NCBI RefSeq assembly: GCF_021018895.1
Contig: NC_079375.1
Location: 26,420,475-26,484,474, forward strand
Reading direction: 5' to 3'
Length of the DNA stretch: 64,000 nucleotides
DNA from: Seriola aureovittata
Lineage: Eukaryota > Chordata > Actinopteri > Carangiformes > Carangidae
The first letter of the stretch is position 1, and each line of letters begins with the position of its first letter. Made by a program: the position numbers and the translations under genes. The notes under the pieces were generated by a model that did no database searches, was not told the DNA's origin, and saw only the letters and a program-made list of their open reading frames with translations. Below are positions 1-11,999 of this stretch, piece by piece.

Positions 1-1649
1 TGTATATTTAGCACCAAGACAAAGGAATCAGAGGCCATGAAATGACTTGTCACTAATGTTTCTTCTCCATCGTCTCATCTCTGCTGCTACACTTCATTCC
101 CAAATGCGACAAAGCATTATGGGAGGGCAGGCCGACTCTATTTATAGCCAGTCGGTCATGGAATATCAAGGAAATCATGGAATGTCAGGAGGCGTATTCC
201 AGGCAGGGAAGATCAGGGAAACTTAGAATCAGCAGGACGTGGTTTCTTGTTTCGTACATTGACTTTTTGACAGTTTTCAGACGATGCACATTTCCAGAAG
301 AGTAACACAGCTCAACAACATTACATTGGCCCATATTAAAGAGGAAAGAACCTATTGTCAGTCCAAGTCGGGCTCTGCCATGTGACCAAAATCTCATATT
401 CTGATCCAGCTCATTTCATATCCAGATAACAATACGTATCATGATGTAAATTCAATGAATGCATCACATGTTAGTTTGGCATTTTGTACCTCAGGTCAAG
501 TGTTTGAACCAACTCAATAAAACCCCATGTAACTGTGTAAATTGGAGCCACATCTTTGCAGATATAAATTGCATCTTCTGGATTCTTTACCATACATGGT
601 TCCACGGGCAAAAGCCTCTTGCGGCGTCTGAGTCCGGGGATTGTTTTGAGCACTCGACTGTACTTTTGTGGATCTCATCCGGAGACTCTCTCCTACTGTT
701 TGACATCAGTCTTGCATAGTTGGTAAAAGAGGTGAGATGAAATGATTATCTTTAGCTTTTAGCATTTTACTGACACTGTTTTTGTGATCATAATTTTCTG
801 TGACACTGGTCATATTGAACAGATACTTTGGTCTCTGAATCACAGGAGTTGAGCCTACTTGTAATAAATGCATGAACCGGGCTCCAGGCTACCAACTTTC
901 TCTGTTGGTCACACCCTGCAATTTTTTCTTACAGCATGGCATTTATTAGTGATGAATAGTTGTCTTAATTTGCATACTGTCCATTGATGTAAGGATTGAC
1001 AGTGAGACTTTGTGGTAAACTGAAGGCAAAGTTTGTGTCACTGCTCTTTTGGAGGAAATCCAGTTTTGCTTCATTCATTTGTTGATTTCAGAGAAGCAGT
1101 TTGTGAGTAAATGAGGCTCAGGTGCTCGGGATCAACAGCTATATAGAATTGGGTGTCATCTGCATAGTGATGTAAATCAGTGCTTTTCCTTGGGACTGTG
1201 ACCCATGCTGACGACATAAGCAGAGGACCCAGGAGAGAGCCCTGTGGAACCTCATGGATTTTCAGTAATTGTGACAGTGTTTTGTAATGAATGGCTTCTT
1301 TAAACTAACTCCGCTCTCAGATACATGTTAGAAACAAACAAGCACAAAAAAATCCACAGAGTTTGGACAGGCTCAACCTGAACATCAAAGGGCGAGAACT
1401 TCCTGGAAATTTATCACACACCTTTGTTAACGTATGAAAACAAGACCGCCCACTCTGTGGACCGCACACTGATCTTACTCAGTTACTCAGAGATGAAACA
1501 CGAGAATCTTTTAAAGCAACTTCCAACTCTCTTGTCGTAGCTGATACCAATCTATGGATGAACTATGACATGAAGACTTACACGTATAAATACCTGGAAG
1601 TTTCATTTTTTGAAGGCAATTAGAAGCACTGCAAAAAAAACAAAAACAA

Positions 1650-1691
<42 letters not shown>

Positions 1692-2400
1692 AATAACTTA
1701 AAAAAATGTAACCCAGTTCAGCCTGAACCACATCGAGCACAAGTTCATGTGTTGTTTACATTTTTATCAGGAATTAAATGGTATTATATTTGTTTTTTTT
1801 AATTACTTTTTAAATTCTTATATTTTTAATGTATTTTTTTTTTTTTTTTTTACATATTTTATGTTTTATATTAATTTAATTTGCCTCCACAACTGCGTAC
1901 TACAGAAACGTATTGCATTAACTTGAGAAAAACTAATTCTGTTGTTTTTCTGAATTAAAAAGATCATTATTTCAGAATTATGTTAATTAAAAAAAAAAAA
2001 AATCTTAGTCAAGTAAAGTAAAAGTTTTCTTTAAAAAAAAAAGATCCTATGTTTTTCTGAATTAACGAGATTATTTTCTCTTCTGAGATCATTGTTTTGT
2101 TAATTCAAAATAACCGACATGCAGCAGAATGTTGTTTTCCTAAGTGACTGCATTAGGCTTCCGTAGCGTACAGAGTTTGAACTAACTGCTAAAGTCACCA
2201 CTGACTAACAGCAGCTTCCTACATGAAGTTCCTCTGTCTCCGATCAGCCGTCGTGACTCGACACATCACCACGCTGTCCGTCACAGCCGTGATCACTCAG
2301 CAGTTTTCTGGTGCGAGTTTCCCCTGCTGACTCATTTTTAGAAAGGGACTCAAAGTCTGAGGACTGAAGTAGGACAGAGGTCAGCTGGACCCCCCCCCCT
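1..2400. other. AT-rich non-coding DNA upstream of the first GC-rich block
   Basis: No reading frame here has coding character. The stretch holds a (TA)n run near 1655-1684, long T and A runs near 1838-1850 and 1989-2001, and a degenerate block at 1920-2120 repeating words such as ttctgaattaa and cagaattat. A similar block lies at 16680-16790, so this is probably old dispersed repeat. A segment near 1130-1260 with 'gggtgtcatctgcatagtga' and 'gagagccctgtggaacctca' looks like a decayed copy of a common fish interspersed repeat, from memory and with low certainty. It may be intron of a longer dlg1 transcript or upstream DNA. Confidence 0.5.
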
Positions 2401-3010
2401 TCCCTCCCGGGGCTGACAACCAGAAGGGAGGAGGGGGAGGAAGAGGAGGAGGAGGAAGGAGCTGCAGAGAGAAGACATCAGAGGACTAACTTCCTCCCTG
2501 TCTGCTCTCTCTTTAAACACTGTCTCTGTCGTCTCTCCGTCCTCGTCAGCGCTGCGGTCTGCTGTTCGCTGTCTGCTTTAGACAGACGGAGGCTGGACGA
2601 CCGGCTGCTCTCTCTCCGCCTGCTAAGCGATGCTCTCTCACCCCGGCAGGTTAATCCGCTCCCCCCGAGGCTCCTCTCTCTTTTTCCAGTCAAGTCCGGC
2701 GTGTAACGACTGCCGTTCACCGGCTCACGTCTCCCGCTGCTGCTGCTCGTAAACTAAACGGAGGAGGACGATCTCGGCGTGTGTCGGCTCCTCCGTCAGC
2801 TCCTCTGCAGCCTCCCTGTTTGTGTCTGTGAGGAAGAGGAGAAAGAGGAAGGGGGGGGGGGGACACAAGGTGGAGTGAAGCCCCCCTCCCATCGTCTGCT
2901 CTCCAGCCAGCACCACCTCTGCCACCCCGCAGCCTGCTGCAGGAGCGAGAGGAGGCGCAGAGGAGGCGACACACCACCTCCACCTTCGCAGCAGCAGCAG
3001 CAGCAGCAGC
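2400..3010 (+). promoter_or_regulatory. GC-rich promoter-like region and probable 5' UTR
   Basis: Base composition changes sharply from AT-rich to GC-rich, with GA-rich runs (2425-2460), many CpG dinucleotides (2530-2800) and CT-rich stretches, as in CpG-island promoters without a TATA box. It leads directly into the ATG at 3011. A (CAG)7 run at 2989-3009 abuts that ATG. An upstream ATG at 2779 opens a frame overlapping the 3011 start in another phase and ending at 3141, so it would be an inhibitory upstream ORF if transcription begins before it. No start site can be fixed from sequence alone. Confidence 0.5.
2989..3009 (+). repeat. (CAG)7 immediately before the ATG
   Basis: Seven CAG units end one base before the ATG at 3011. 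They lie in the probable 5' UTR. In the overlapping upstream frame from 2779 they would encode seven glutamines. Confidence 0.9.
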
Positions 3011-3100
3011 ATGCTCAACTCTGTGTGGTACGCCAAAAAGATGGGCCGCCGCATCATGGGCACCCTGAGGAGAACCAAGCGGCTCCACCGGCGCCTACTG
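3011..3100 (+). CDS. dlg1: Probable alternative first coding exon of dlg1
   Basis: This 30-codon exon begins MLNSVWYAKKMGRRIMG and ends TKRLHRRLL before a good donor (CTG/gtaggt). Codons are strongly GC-ending, unlike the flanking DNA, and it sits at the end of the GC-rich block. It ends in phase 0, so it can join directly to the phase-0 exon at 13686 (giving 797 residues) or to another phase-0 exon. The peptide is short and very basic, with no cysteine pair for palmitoylation and no L27 domain. I do not recognise it from a known DLG1 isoform, so assignment to dlg1 rests on strand, phase and position. It could instead belong to an unrelated upstream gene. Confidence 0.55.
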
Positions 3101-3329
3101 GTAGGTCACCCCCCCTCCACCCCCCACCCTCCCATTCATAAAAAGAAAAAATCCTCCTAAAGGTGAGGACGTAGGGGGAGGTGCTGCACCGCTGCTCTGT
3201 GTAGTGACTCATTTTCTCCAGCGTGTACGTTTCATCATGCTCAGCTCTGACCGCTGTGTGTTGTTGTAAATGTTTCGATCGGTGTGATGCTGCTGGATGA
3301 GGCAGATGTGGAAAAGTTGCAACAGGAGA

Positions 3330-3330
<1 letters not shown>

Positions 3331-3381
<51 letters not shown>
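3331..3381 (+). repeat. (CTG)17 trinucleotide repeat
   Basis: Seventeen uninterrupted CTG units lie 230 bases after the donor at 3101, so they are intronic if that exon is used. They are the complement of the CAG run at 2989-3009. Confidence 0.95.
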
Positions 3382-3382
<1 letters not shown>

Positions 3383-3524
3383 GTCATGTGCTGGATCAGG
3401 ATTCATGCAGAACCCTGCACATCTGGTCCAGTCCTCCACCACAGGTCTCCAGACCCTCATCCACTGTCCCATCCTGAAGCAGTGTGGTGTCAGTGCCATC
3501 ATCAGATACATGAGTGGAAGCATG

Positions 3525-3527
<3 letters not shown>

Positions 3528-3595
<68 letters not shown>
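3528..3595 (+). repeat. (GT)n microsatellite
   Basis: About 34 uninterrupted GT units. Related CA- and TG-rich runs follow at 3733-3780 and 3939-3961. Confidence 0.95.
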
Positions 3596-3597
<2 letters not shown>

Positions 3598-3751
3598 ATC
3601 TGAGGTGATTTGTTGATAAGGCTGCAGCAGCAGCTGTGAGCAGGTTATTACATCGGAGCTAAATGTGTCGAAGCTCGCCACCGTCTAAACGTGAGATCAC
3701 TGTGTGTCATTACATCTTGAGGAATCGAGGACATACACGCACACACACACG

Positions 3752-3782
<31 letters not shown>

Positions 3783-4480
3783 CTGCTGAATGTTCCAGAG
3801 CGTTCAGCAGCTGTGGGTCGTATCAGATTAGCAGAACGATGGAGTCTCCCTCGTCTCAGACTGTGGTCGTGTTTCTGTTGATGTTCAGGTTTGGTTCTGG
3901 ACTCCGTCACACACACCTGTGCAGCTTTTCATAAATCTGTGTGTGTGTGTGTGTGTGTGTGAACGAGGCAGCGCGTCGATGTGGAGAGATTTACCTGCAT
4001 AAACAGCAGCATCATGTTCTGGGCAGATGTGAGGAACCCCTGCAGTAGCACATGCCTTCCCCGGCGTTGCCTAGCAACCTCCAGGCTCCTGACACGCAGC
4101 GCTACCCCACCGCCTCCCTGTTTACTGCCTCACACACTCACGTTAACATACATGAACGTGGAGGTGCTGAGGAGGACGACATCGCAGCTTCAAAGTTTTC
4201 TAATGATCTTCAACTCTGTCTGAAAGCAGAACAGATGTTTCACAAGACTCGTATACAAAGTAACGTAGAGAGTGTTTGAAAGGTTTATAACAGCGTTATA
4301 ACTAAATCAATCTCCGTCCAGACTAACACACCTGAACACACACATACCTGAGCACTCACCTACACTGAGCATGTGTGAGCAGGTGTAAACAGGAAGTAGA
4401 TCGTCTCCTCTGAAGGAGGAACAGCAGAGACAGTTGTAGCATTAAAACAGAGAATGTAAGTGAACAGCAGCTGCTGAAAA

Positions 4481-4594
4481 GACAACAAGGTCAGTAACAC
4501 TGTCATTCATCATCATGTTGTATTCACCACTGGTAGTCCAGGCTGAGGAGAGCCAATCAGGAGAGACCGTGGGTGTGACCTCATCATTTAGCAG
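4481..4594 (+). repeat. Dispersed repeat, copy 1 (inverted partner at 22508-22621)
   Basis: From gacaacaaggtcagtaacac through the cattcatcatcatgttgtat word to gggtgtgacctcatc, this segment matches the reverse complement of 22508-22621 with few changes. Both copies contain agccaatcaggagagaccgt. No terminal repeats or target duplications are clear, so the class (MITE or SINE) is unknown. Confidence 0.75.
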
Positions 4595-5694
4595 TGCGGA
4601 TGTAGCCTCAGAGAAACATCTGTAAACAGCCTCTGTCCACTTCCTGTTCAGCAGCAGACAGCTTCAGTCAGACAGCAGCTGGTTGTTGGTTCCTCCGCAG
4701 TGACACTGTGTTCCCCGGTGGTTTGTGTGCAGGTGTGACGGGCCTCTGAGCTCAGATTGATGACTGTAATCTCTCTGGTGTCTCGTCAGGCGTGGCTCGC
4801 GTCGACAGCGCCGCTCCTCCACCTGCAGCCTGCCGCGGGTTAATGACCCGTGAAACAGCTCGCCGTCAGCCCGGAGCGAACGAGCCAAAGATCTACACGT
4901 GCAGACCGTGTCAACACATCTGATCAGTTCACACCAGCTGTTATTTATGTGACATAGCATTTAAAAGTTAAAAAGTGTCTGAGAGAGGTGAAGGTTAACT
5001 GATGTTCTACCTCCGATGTTTGATAAATGTCCTCAGGTGATGTCACCTGAGTCAGTGTGGGTGGGGCCTGAAAACAAGTTCTGTTCGCTCTGCTCCGGTT
5101 CAGTTGATCAGGTTGTAAACTTGTAGGTTCAGTTTATTTTCACACATAGAAAAATTCAAGTGAACCAAAATGCATCATGACAAACCAGGTGAGAACATTC
5201 TCTCCTCTGATTGGTCAGATCGTCTGGAGCAGGAAAGTAAACACAGGAAGAAGGTGACAGGGACCGTCGAGCTCCTGGTGGGCTCGGATCCAGAACAAGC
5301 TCATGGCTGTCAGATACATTAGCTGCTACTAGCATCACAATGTGCTACTGAAGTGTCCAGCAGCATTGTGGGTAATGTATGCAGCAGGTGTTTTCTGTTA
5401 TGCTGTCTGAGTGTGATGATAAACCCGTGGAGGACTGTGACTGTAGTTGTGTTTGGACTCTGTTGTGACAGAACAGGAAGGAAAGAAGACTTGGGTTGTA
5501 TCCACGTATTCCTTTAATGCTGGTGATGCTGTGCTCACCTGCTGCTCACCTGCTGCTTTTACTCTTTGCTTACAATTTGCCACTTCCTGTTGTTCGGGGC
5601 AGGAGGGGTGGGGTTACACCATCATCAGGATTTAAGTCTGACTGGGCGCTCTCCTCTAGCAGCTTGTCAACACGCTGTTGCAACAATTTTTATT

Positions 5695-5875
5695 CCTCCG
5701 CCCGGCGACAGTCAGAGCAGCGGCCATTTTGTTTTCAGGTCGTCCGTCCATCCCATTCCCATGGACACGATATCTCAGCAACACCTTGACACAGACATTC
5801 ATGTGAACCCAAGGATGAACTGATTATATTTTGGTGGTTAAAAGTTAAAGGTCAAGGTCAGTGTAACCTTGATAT
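5695..5875 (-). repeat. Dispersed teleost-type repeat, inverted copy
   Basis: Read on the - strand it runs from aaggttacactgaccttgac through a 'caccaaaatataatcagttc' word to ggacggacgacc. It is homologous to 12885-13060 on the + strand. From memory this family is very common in fish genomes; I do not name it. Confidence 0.65.
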
Positions 5876-8339
5876 ATATAATATTTACTCTGTAAATGAA
5901 AATAAAAACAAAAACCAGTATGAAGTGTAAAATATGAGAGAATTAATTCAAAGCCAAATGAAATAATTTTCAGCTGTGGCTTAAAACTGTCCACTGAACT
6001 TTTAGCTCTTTTAGCTCCTGGCAGGTTTTTCTGTATTTTTGGAACATAGTTAAAATAAAAGCTGCATTGCCTGTTTTCTTGTGTGGAAGCAAGCAGTAGA
6101 AAATTTTGAACTTCCTGTCAGAACTTTTCAGAATTAAAGCTCACAATAGCTTGACTATGAGAAATGTAAAAGAAAAAAAAGCGTTCTTGCGCTATTATTT
6201 TGTAACAATTGCAAAAGAGGAAGTGATTCTGTGGGTAACTGACAGGTGTATTGTAGCAGCAGGCGTCATTACATAAGTATAAGAAGCATCTTCAGGTAGA
6301 TTCTCTACATTATAGCTATAATATATATATATATAATAGCTAATACACCAGATATTATTACTGACGAAGCAGTTGGTGAACACACCTACATCTTAACATC
6401 AGCTCTAACTCGTGTCTTCTTCCTTGAGGCTGCACACCTTTCCTTGAATCTCCACCTCTCCCTGCACATGCTAATCTATAGGCCTTGGTTGCTATGGTCC
6501 CTCCCCTTTACTGTGTTTTAAGATATTAAGGTTTAATCTGACCAAACGTTCTGTGAAACAAGTGTACTGACATTTAAAAGCCTGATTGCTGACCCCATCA
6601 GTGTCGCTGCTCTGTAAACCTGTGTTGTGTGGTCGGTGCTGGGAGCTGCAGGTGTGTGTTGACCTGTGTGGCCTGTAGGAGGAGCTGCAGACGTGCAGCA
6701 GCAGCAGAGTCGGCCTCTGATCCTGATCCACGGCAGATCCTCGCTGTGGCTGTGTGCTGCTCCTCTCAGTGAGGAGTCAGACTTCAGCTGGAAACACTGG
6801 ATGTGCTGATGATGAAGCAGTGAGGGGGTGTCAGTGTCTGTTGGTTCACACACTGTGACGTGTTCAGTGCAGTTTATCGTATCGACTCGCTCTCTAAATG
6901 CTGCGTTTGTGTTCCTGTTCCCATGAATCATGTGGATCACTTTCCACATTCCTGCACATTTCATGCTCCTGGTCGATTCTCATCGAGCCTGCCAAACAAT
7001 AACCCACTTTATTGTTCACATGACAATTTAATACATCAGAGATGATGCGGACATGGAGCAGATCAATATACATTGACATCGTGGATGGGGACGAGGCGTT
7101 CAGGGACTGTGGGTATTGTTTATTTTGTGTTGTGTGTACAGATGAAGTGTTGAGTCTGGGACTCGGCTTGTTTTTCCTGTGGATGCTGGAGAGGGAAAGA
7201 TCTGGAAACGCTCCTCCCACCAAAACACAGCTCTCCTCCTGGATTTTAAATCCACTTATGACATCAGACCTCTGTCCAACTGCACAGCGCCTGTTGTCAT
7301 GTCAACGCTTGTATATGGGTTATTCTGGGGCATATTTTATGCTGTTTAAATACTTTGCCCATTTATAATTTACCCAACAGAAAGACTGGATACTATCAGC
7401 CCGACCTGAGCCTCCTGTAGTAAACCAATCACGTCTCAGCAGAGCTGTTCATCAGTTCCAACACTAAAATTATATATTTTCAGTACAGAACCGATACAGA
7501 TATTGATATTCTATTGATATGATGAACAATTTTGGACAAAAACCAAATGTTGTTTATGAGGATTTTTGTGACCAAAACATTTAGTGGTTTTATATTTTAG
7601 TCTGGTTTATTTATTCTGGTGGACGAGCTGTTTTGGTCAAAAACTCTTTATTAAACGTATTTAAACTTTAAACTTATTCAGTCATTGTTTTTTTTATGGT
7701 TTAAGACTTTATTAAGTGCTGATAGTAAGAAGTTTGGCTTGTTTTGTCAAATTCTGTTGAGAAACAACATCGCGTTTTGTTGTGTATAAGAAAATGTTGA
7801 TATTCCTCAAACTAAGTTTTGTTTGTTGTCGGTACCAAATTTGTCTATTGAGAAATTTCCAGCTCCACTCACCAGAGGATAAACCATTTTTATTTGATGG
7901 AGCGGGTGATCTCTCCTCTAGCGCCTCCTCAGGACAAACTTTACATTTTTTACTACTTTACACTGGAAAAGCTCTGAGAGTGAAACGGTGTCACGTCCTG
8001 GTGACAGACATGGTGGAGCTTCAGGACTGTCGGTGTCTGGTCTGTCCACACTGACTAAAGTTAACCCTGTACATCTCCCACCTTTGAGCACCATCATGTA
8101 GTTTTATTTTGAAAGAAATCTGCTCATTTTCATGTTTAGTTTTTGTTACTTAACAATCTGGAAACAAAACCCAAAAATGAGACGGAGCTCATGAGCAGCA
8201 GCAGCAGCAGCTGCTGGTTCAGTCCTGAAGAGACGACTGTCGGGATTTAAAGCCGCTGCAGCTTCCTGCTAACCAGGAGTCCTCGTCACATTCCTCCCTC
8301 GCTGCTGACGCTGACATGCACGCCGTTGTGTCTGAATCC

Positions 8340-8700
8340 GGGGGCGACATTGATTATTCATGCACCCAGTGGAGTGGCCCCCCTCCCCCCTCCCCACTCG
8401 TGCTGACATGTGCCTCGCTCACTGAAGCCGATTAATTGGCAGGGGAATGAGAGAAGACGAGAGGGAGGGTGTCACAGAGAAAGAGTAACTGACGAGGGAG
8501 GGGTGAACGGAGAAAGAAAAGAGGAGTGTTATTGTGCTTTGGTGGTGGAGGGAGGTGGTGGAGCCTGAGTAACAGGATCGAGTTTGGATCTGTTGCCGTC
8601 ACGCCGCAGAGTCCGAACAAGCCCGTCCAGATCAGAAGGACCTATCCATCATTTATTATTTAACCACCTCCTCCTGCAACCGGGAATCTCCTCCAGGAAG
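8340..8700 (+). promoter_or_regulatory. Promoter-like region and 5' UTR of the second start exon
   Basis: GC-rich, GA/CT-rich DNA precedes the ATG at 8701. An in-frame ATG at 8584 also exists, but codons between 8584 and 8700 lack the GC-ending bias that begins at 8701, and the context aggaagATGa is a good Kozak match with A at -3. I therefore treat 8584-8700 as untranslated leader. An acceptor reading (ctcctccag at about 8696) would leave the wrong phase for joining a phase-0 upstream exon. Confidence 0.4.
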
Positions 8701-9072
8701 ATGACCACACATTACCCCCGACAGGAGTTCACCTCCAAGGCCATGAACGGCGCCGAGAAGAAGCTGCCGCGGGTCAACATCAACTTGCAGGAGTCAATCG
8801 CCCACCTGCACCCGCTCCAGAGACAGCACGCCATCGAACTCCACCGACAGCAGCAGCAGCAGCAGCAGCAGCCGAATCATCCACAGGTCCAGGCGTCTCT
8901 GTCCACTTTCACCACCTGCACCGTGCCGGCGTCCTGCCGAGCTCGTAGTCGATTCCTCAACCTGCGGGACAGCGTCAAGAAAAGCCCGACCAAGAGTACG
9001 GCCAAAGTCATCAGCAGCGGCCACGCAGCCAACAGGCCAGAGATTCCCTGGGTGCCCTTCACCTTCAATAAG
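8701..9072 (+). CDS. Unrecognised polyglutamine start exon, probable alternative dlg1 N-terminus
   Basis: A 124-codon exon starts MTTHYPRQEFTSKAMNGAEK and ends EIPWVPFTFNK before a donor (AAG/gtactt). Codon third positions are overwhelmingly G or C, which strongly suggests real coding sequence. Features in order are a polar N-terminus, LQESIAHLHPLQRQHAIELH around residues 31-50, eight glutamines around 52-59, a Ser/Thr/Cys-rich middle, and a basic stretch SRFLNLRDSVKKSPTKSTAK around residues 83-102. There is no L27 or other domain I recognise. It ends in phase 0, so splicing to 13686 gives an 891-residue dlg1 protein. If unspliced, the frame closes with TGA at 9088-9090. It could be a separate small gene. 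Confidence 0.6.
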
Positions 9073-11860
9073 GTACTTCAGCGTCAATGACGTCTGACGT
9101 GCTTCTGTAAGAAACTGGAGATGTTTTGTTTTTACTCAGTGTCCGTGGTACTGAAACGTTTCATTCGTTGCGTTTGTTTGTTGTTGTTGTCAGAAAATAG
9201 TGAAACATTGTTCATTTTAAAACCTACTGAAGTTTTTCTATCACCACGTTGTTGCTGATGTACAGGTGTTTGCTGCAGCAATTGTTCGTAGCACAAAGTC
9301 CATACCAAAAAGAACTCGGGTATTTAGGACAAGTCGGTGTCAAAAGGTACTGAAGGATTTGTTCCGCTGAGTTGATACCAAAAAGTACCAGGGTTCATAA
9401 CGAAGAGTATTAAGTTTTACTGAGTCTGCTGAAGCTCGAAGCTCCAGGTGGGCGTCATCGTTACTTTTATTACCTTTATGTTTGTGGGGAAGAAGGTCCG
9501 GTTCTGTCTGACCTTCTGCCAGAGGTTTCTGATGGTGAACTTGACGCTCTGGATCACGGGTGTGATTGGACCAGTCGACCCTGGCCTGAGTCTGTTTGAG
9601 TTGTTTCAGGACGTCTCGGTTGGACTTGGTTGGCGTTGTGGTGCTGCTGTGTGCCAGGGAACTTCTCTGTGACTGGTTGTTGGTGAGGATTGTACTTTTC
9701 ATAGATTGTGTTGTTCTGAAGTTGATGGTCTCTTTGCTTGGTTCAGGACCTGGTCACCAGTTGACCGACCTCTCAGCTATCGATACCTCAAAGTAAAATA
9801 CTGTAGTAAGTAAGTAAGTATTCGTCACTCCAAGTTAGTGACAAGAGCTACTGAAGTTTATCGCACTCAGTATCGTCCTCCAGCTGTGACAGCTGACACT
9901 GATAACTGCTCACGTTCAAACAGTAGCTCCAGACTTCAGTCAAAGTTTTCCCTCTTTTAGACTGTGTTTGATTCATCACAGGCTCTTGTTCGATAAAAAG
10001 GATTTGTAGAAACAAATGTTTGTGTTTGTCAGAACTGACACACCTGTTAATAAGACGTTGAGAAAACCAAACTGAGAACTGCTGTTTTGGTTTTGTTCTT
10101 GTGTCTGCAGCAGCGTCACAGACGTCGTGTTGTTGATGGTCACTGGCTGCACATGTACAGCGTTGTGGCAGCAGTGTGTTTGTGTGCGTGTCAGATTGAG
10201 TTACTACAGTGTGTCAGTTTATGGAGAATCAATAGAGAAAGTCCACGTGTGTCCCAGCAGCTGAAAACAGGAAGCTCATCATCTCTCTGCTCCGCTCGTT
10301 AAACATCCTCCATCACTTTCCAGCAGCTCTGTCTTTGTTTTATTTCTTCCTCTTGTTGTTTTTAATCAGTTTGGCTTTTTTCCTTTATTCTTCTACATGC
10401 AGTAGATGACGATGCTGTGTACAATAATTATCATGTGATTGGTTTTAGAGCTGCTGCTAACAGTCACACTGATGTTTCTGCTGTCTGACAGGATCAGTGA
10501 ACGTGTCTGGGAATAAGAACAAGAGAAGATGTGTTTGAGGTTTCTGTCAACAAACGAATGTGCTCTGTGTTCTGACTAATAAAAGCATTATTATTATTTT
10601 AAACTGTAAAATGTAAGAACTTGTAATTGTTGTGAAAAAGCTTTAGATATCTGTTGTTTGTAAAGTTGATCATCTTTGTGTTAAATGATTCTTCATTTAG
10701 TCTCTCAAGTGATGCGTTCAAATGTCCCTCAGTGATTCAGCTTACTGAGATATAAATGAGAGAAGATCAGGTATTTTTTTCTCTGACTTTAATCAATCAT
10801 CACATCTGTTGTTAATTAATCTGCTGATGATTGACTGATTGATTTATTGGCTAATTGTTAAATCAACAGTTTTGGAATCATTTCTTTTGGACCCAGTTGT
10901 CCTGGTTAGCTCATGTCTCTCTGGTGTCGATGGTCAAAGATTCTGTGTGTGACAGGAGCGCTCACTCTCACCCATCAGTCTGGTTAAATTCCTACAGAAA
11001 CTCTGTCCTCTGCTGCGTTTGTCAAACCTGTTTCAATTCTTTGGGAGCAATTAAGCCCCATTATCAGCGGCTCTCTGAGCGGCGCTCCAGATGTAGGGCT
11101 GCTGGATCGATGCGGTCGATGTGAGCGGCTAATTTTAGCGGCTGTTTGTTTTCCATGGGCTCCGGGTTCCGCTGCTGCAGCACAACAATTAAGCCTCTTC
11201 GAAACACACAGCGGCGCTTCCTGCCAGCAGCTTCGCGAGGTCCCGCTCTTACATAACAGAGGTCACAGTGTCGAAGGCCGCCTCACGCTCACTCCTCTTT
11301 ATTGTGCTTCAATGTGTGAACCAGGGTTTTAAAGTGAAGCCACAGTCACGTACCAGCAGTTTGGTCACTTGAGTTATTGTGAAATGATTTTCTGGTGTAG
11401 TAGTTACCAGCTGTTCTAGATGAAGAGGTGGAGTCACTTTCCCCTCTGAAGCTCCCTCCAGTTTAAAACCAAATATTAAAATGAATATAAATGTATGTGG
11501 CAGCCTCCTGCTGCTGTCACGTTCACCATCTTTGGTCAGATCTATTTATCTTGTCTCCCATTAACTGAACTTGACTCGAGGGTTAAAACCACTGATCTCA
11601 CTCATCTGCTGCTATTTTTTTTGTTTTTTGTTATCTTTAAATATCTAATGTTCATATATTATTATATTTATTTATCTTTTTTAAGCACTTGATATCGTCA
11701 TTTTGCAGTTTTTCTTTCTCTGTTCTGTCACTTTGTTGCTGTAAAACTTCAAATTTACCGACTGTGGGACTGAGAAAGGAATAACTCATCTTATCTCATG
11801 ATGACGGAAATGACTCTGAACCTGATCTTCAGGGTATTATTATCATTATTATTGTTGTTA

Positions 11861-11898
<38 letters not shown>

Positions 11899-11999
11899 AT
11901 TTCACATACACAAACCCTTTTATAGGAGTCTGCTGGCCGGCATAGATTTGTAAACAAATAGTCACATAAGTTTGGATTAGATTGTTTCAAACAATCACA

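Larger units (their letters stand above)
3101..8340 (+). other. Intron or spacer between the two candidate first exons
   Basis: No coding exon is recognised. It holds (CTG)17 at 3331-3381, (TG)n at 3528-3595, CA-rich repeat at 3733-3780, (TG)n at 3939-3961, a dispersed repeat at 4481-4594, another at 5695-5875, an AT microsatellite near 6318-6336, and otherwise unremarkable DNA. Short frames here lack codon bias. I searched it for the KYRYQDED-type exon of DLG proteins and saw none. Confidence 0.6.

Noticed and set aside
1120..1270. Possible coding fragment of a LINE or cellular gene
   Set aside because: The text resembles a common fish repeat from memory, but no frame stays open and no motif can be named.
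2717..3088. Alanine-rich and leucine-rich - strand frames opposite the CAG and GA-rich leader
   Set aside because: They are reverse-strand readings of the CAG run and GA-rich DNA, with no supporting gene structure.
8584..8700. Upstream in-frame ATG at 8584 as the start of the polyglutamine exon
   Set aside because: Codons before 8701 lose the G/C-ending bias, and the ATG at 8701 has a better Kozak context, so 8584-8700 is treated as leader.
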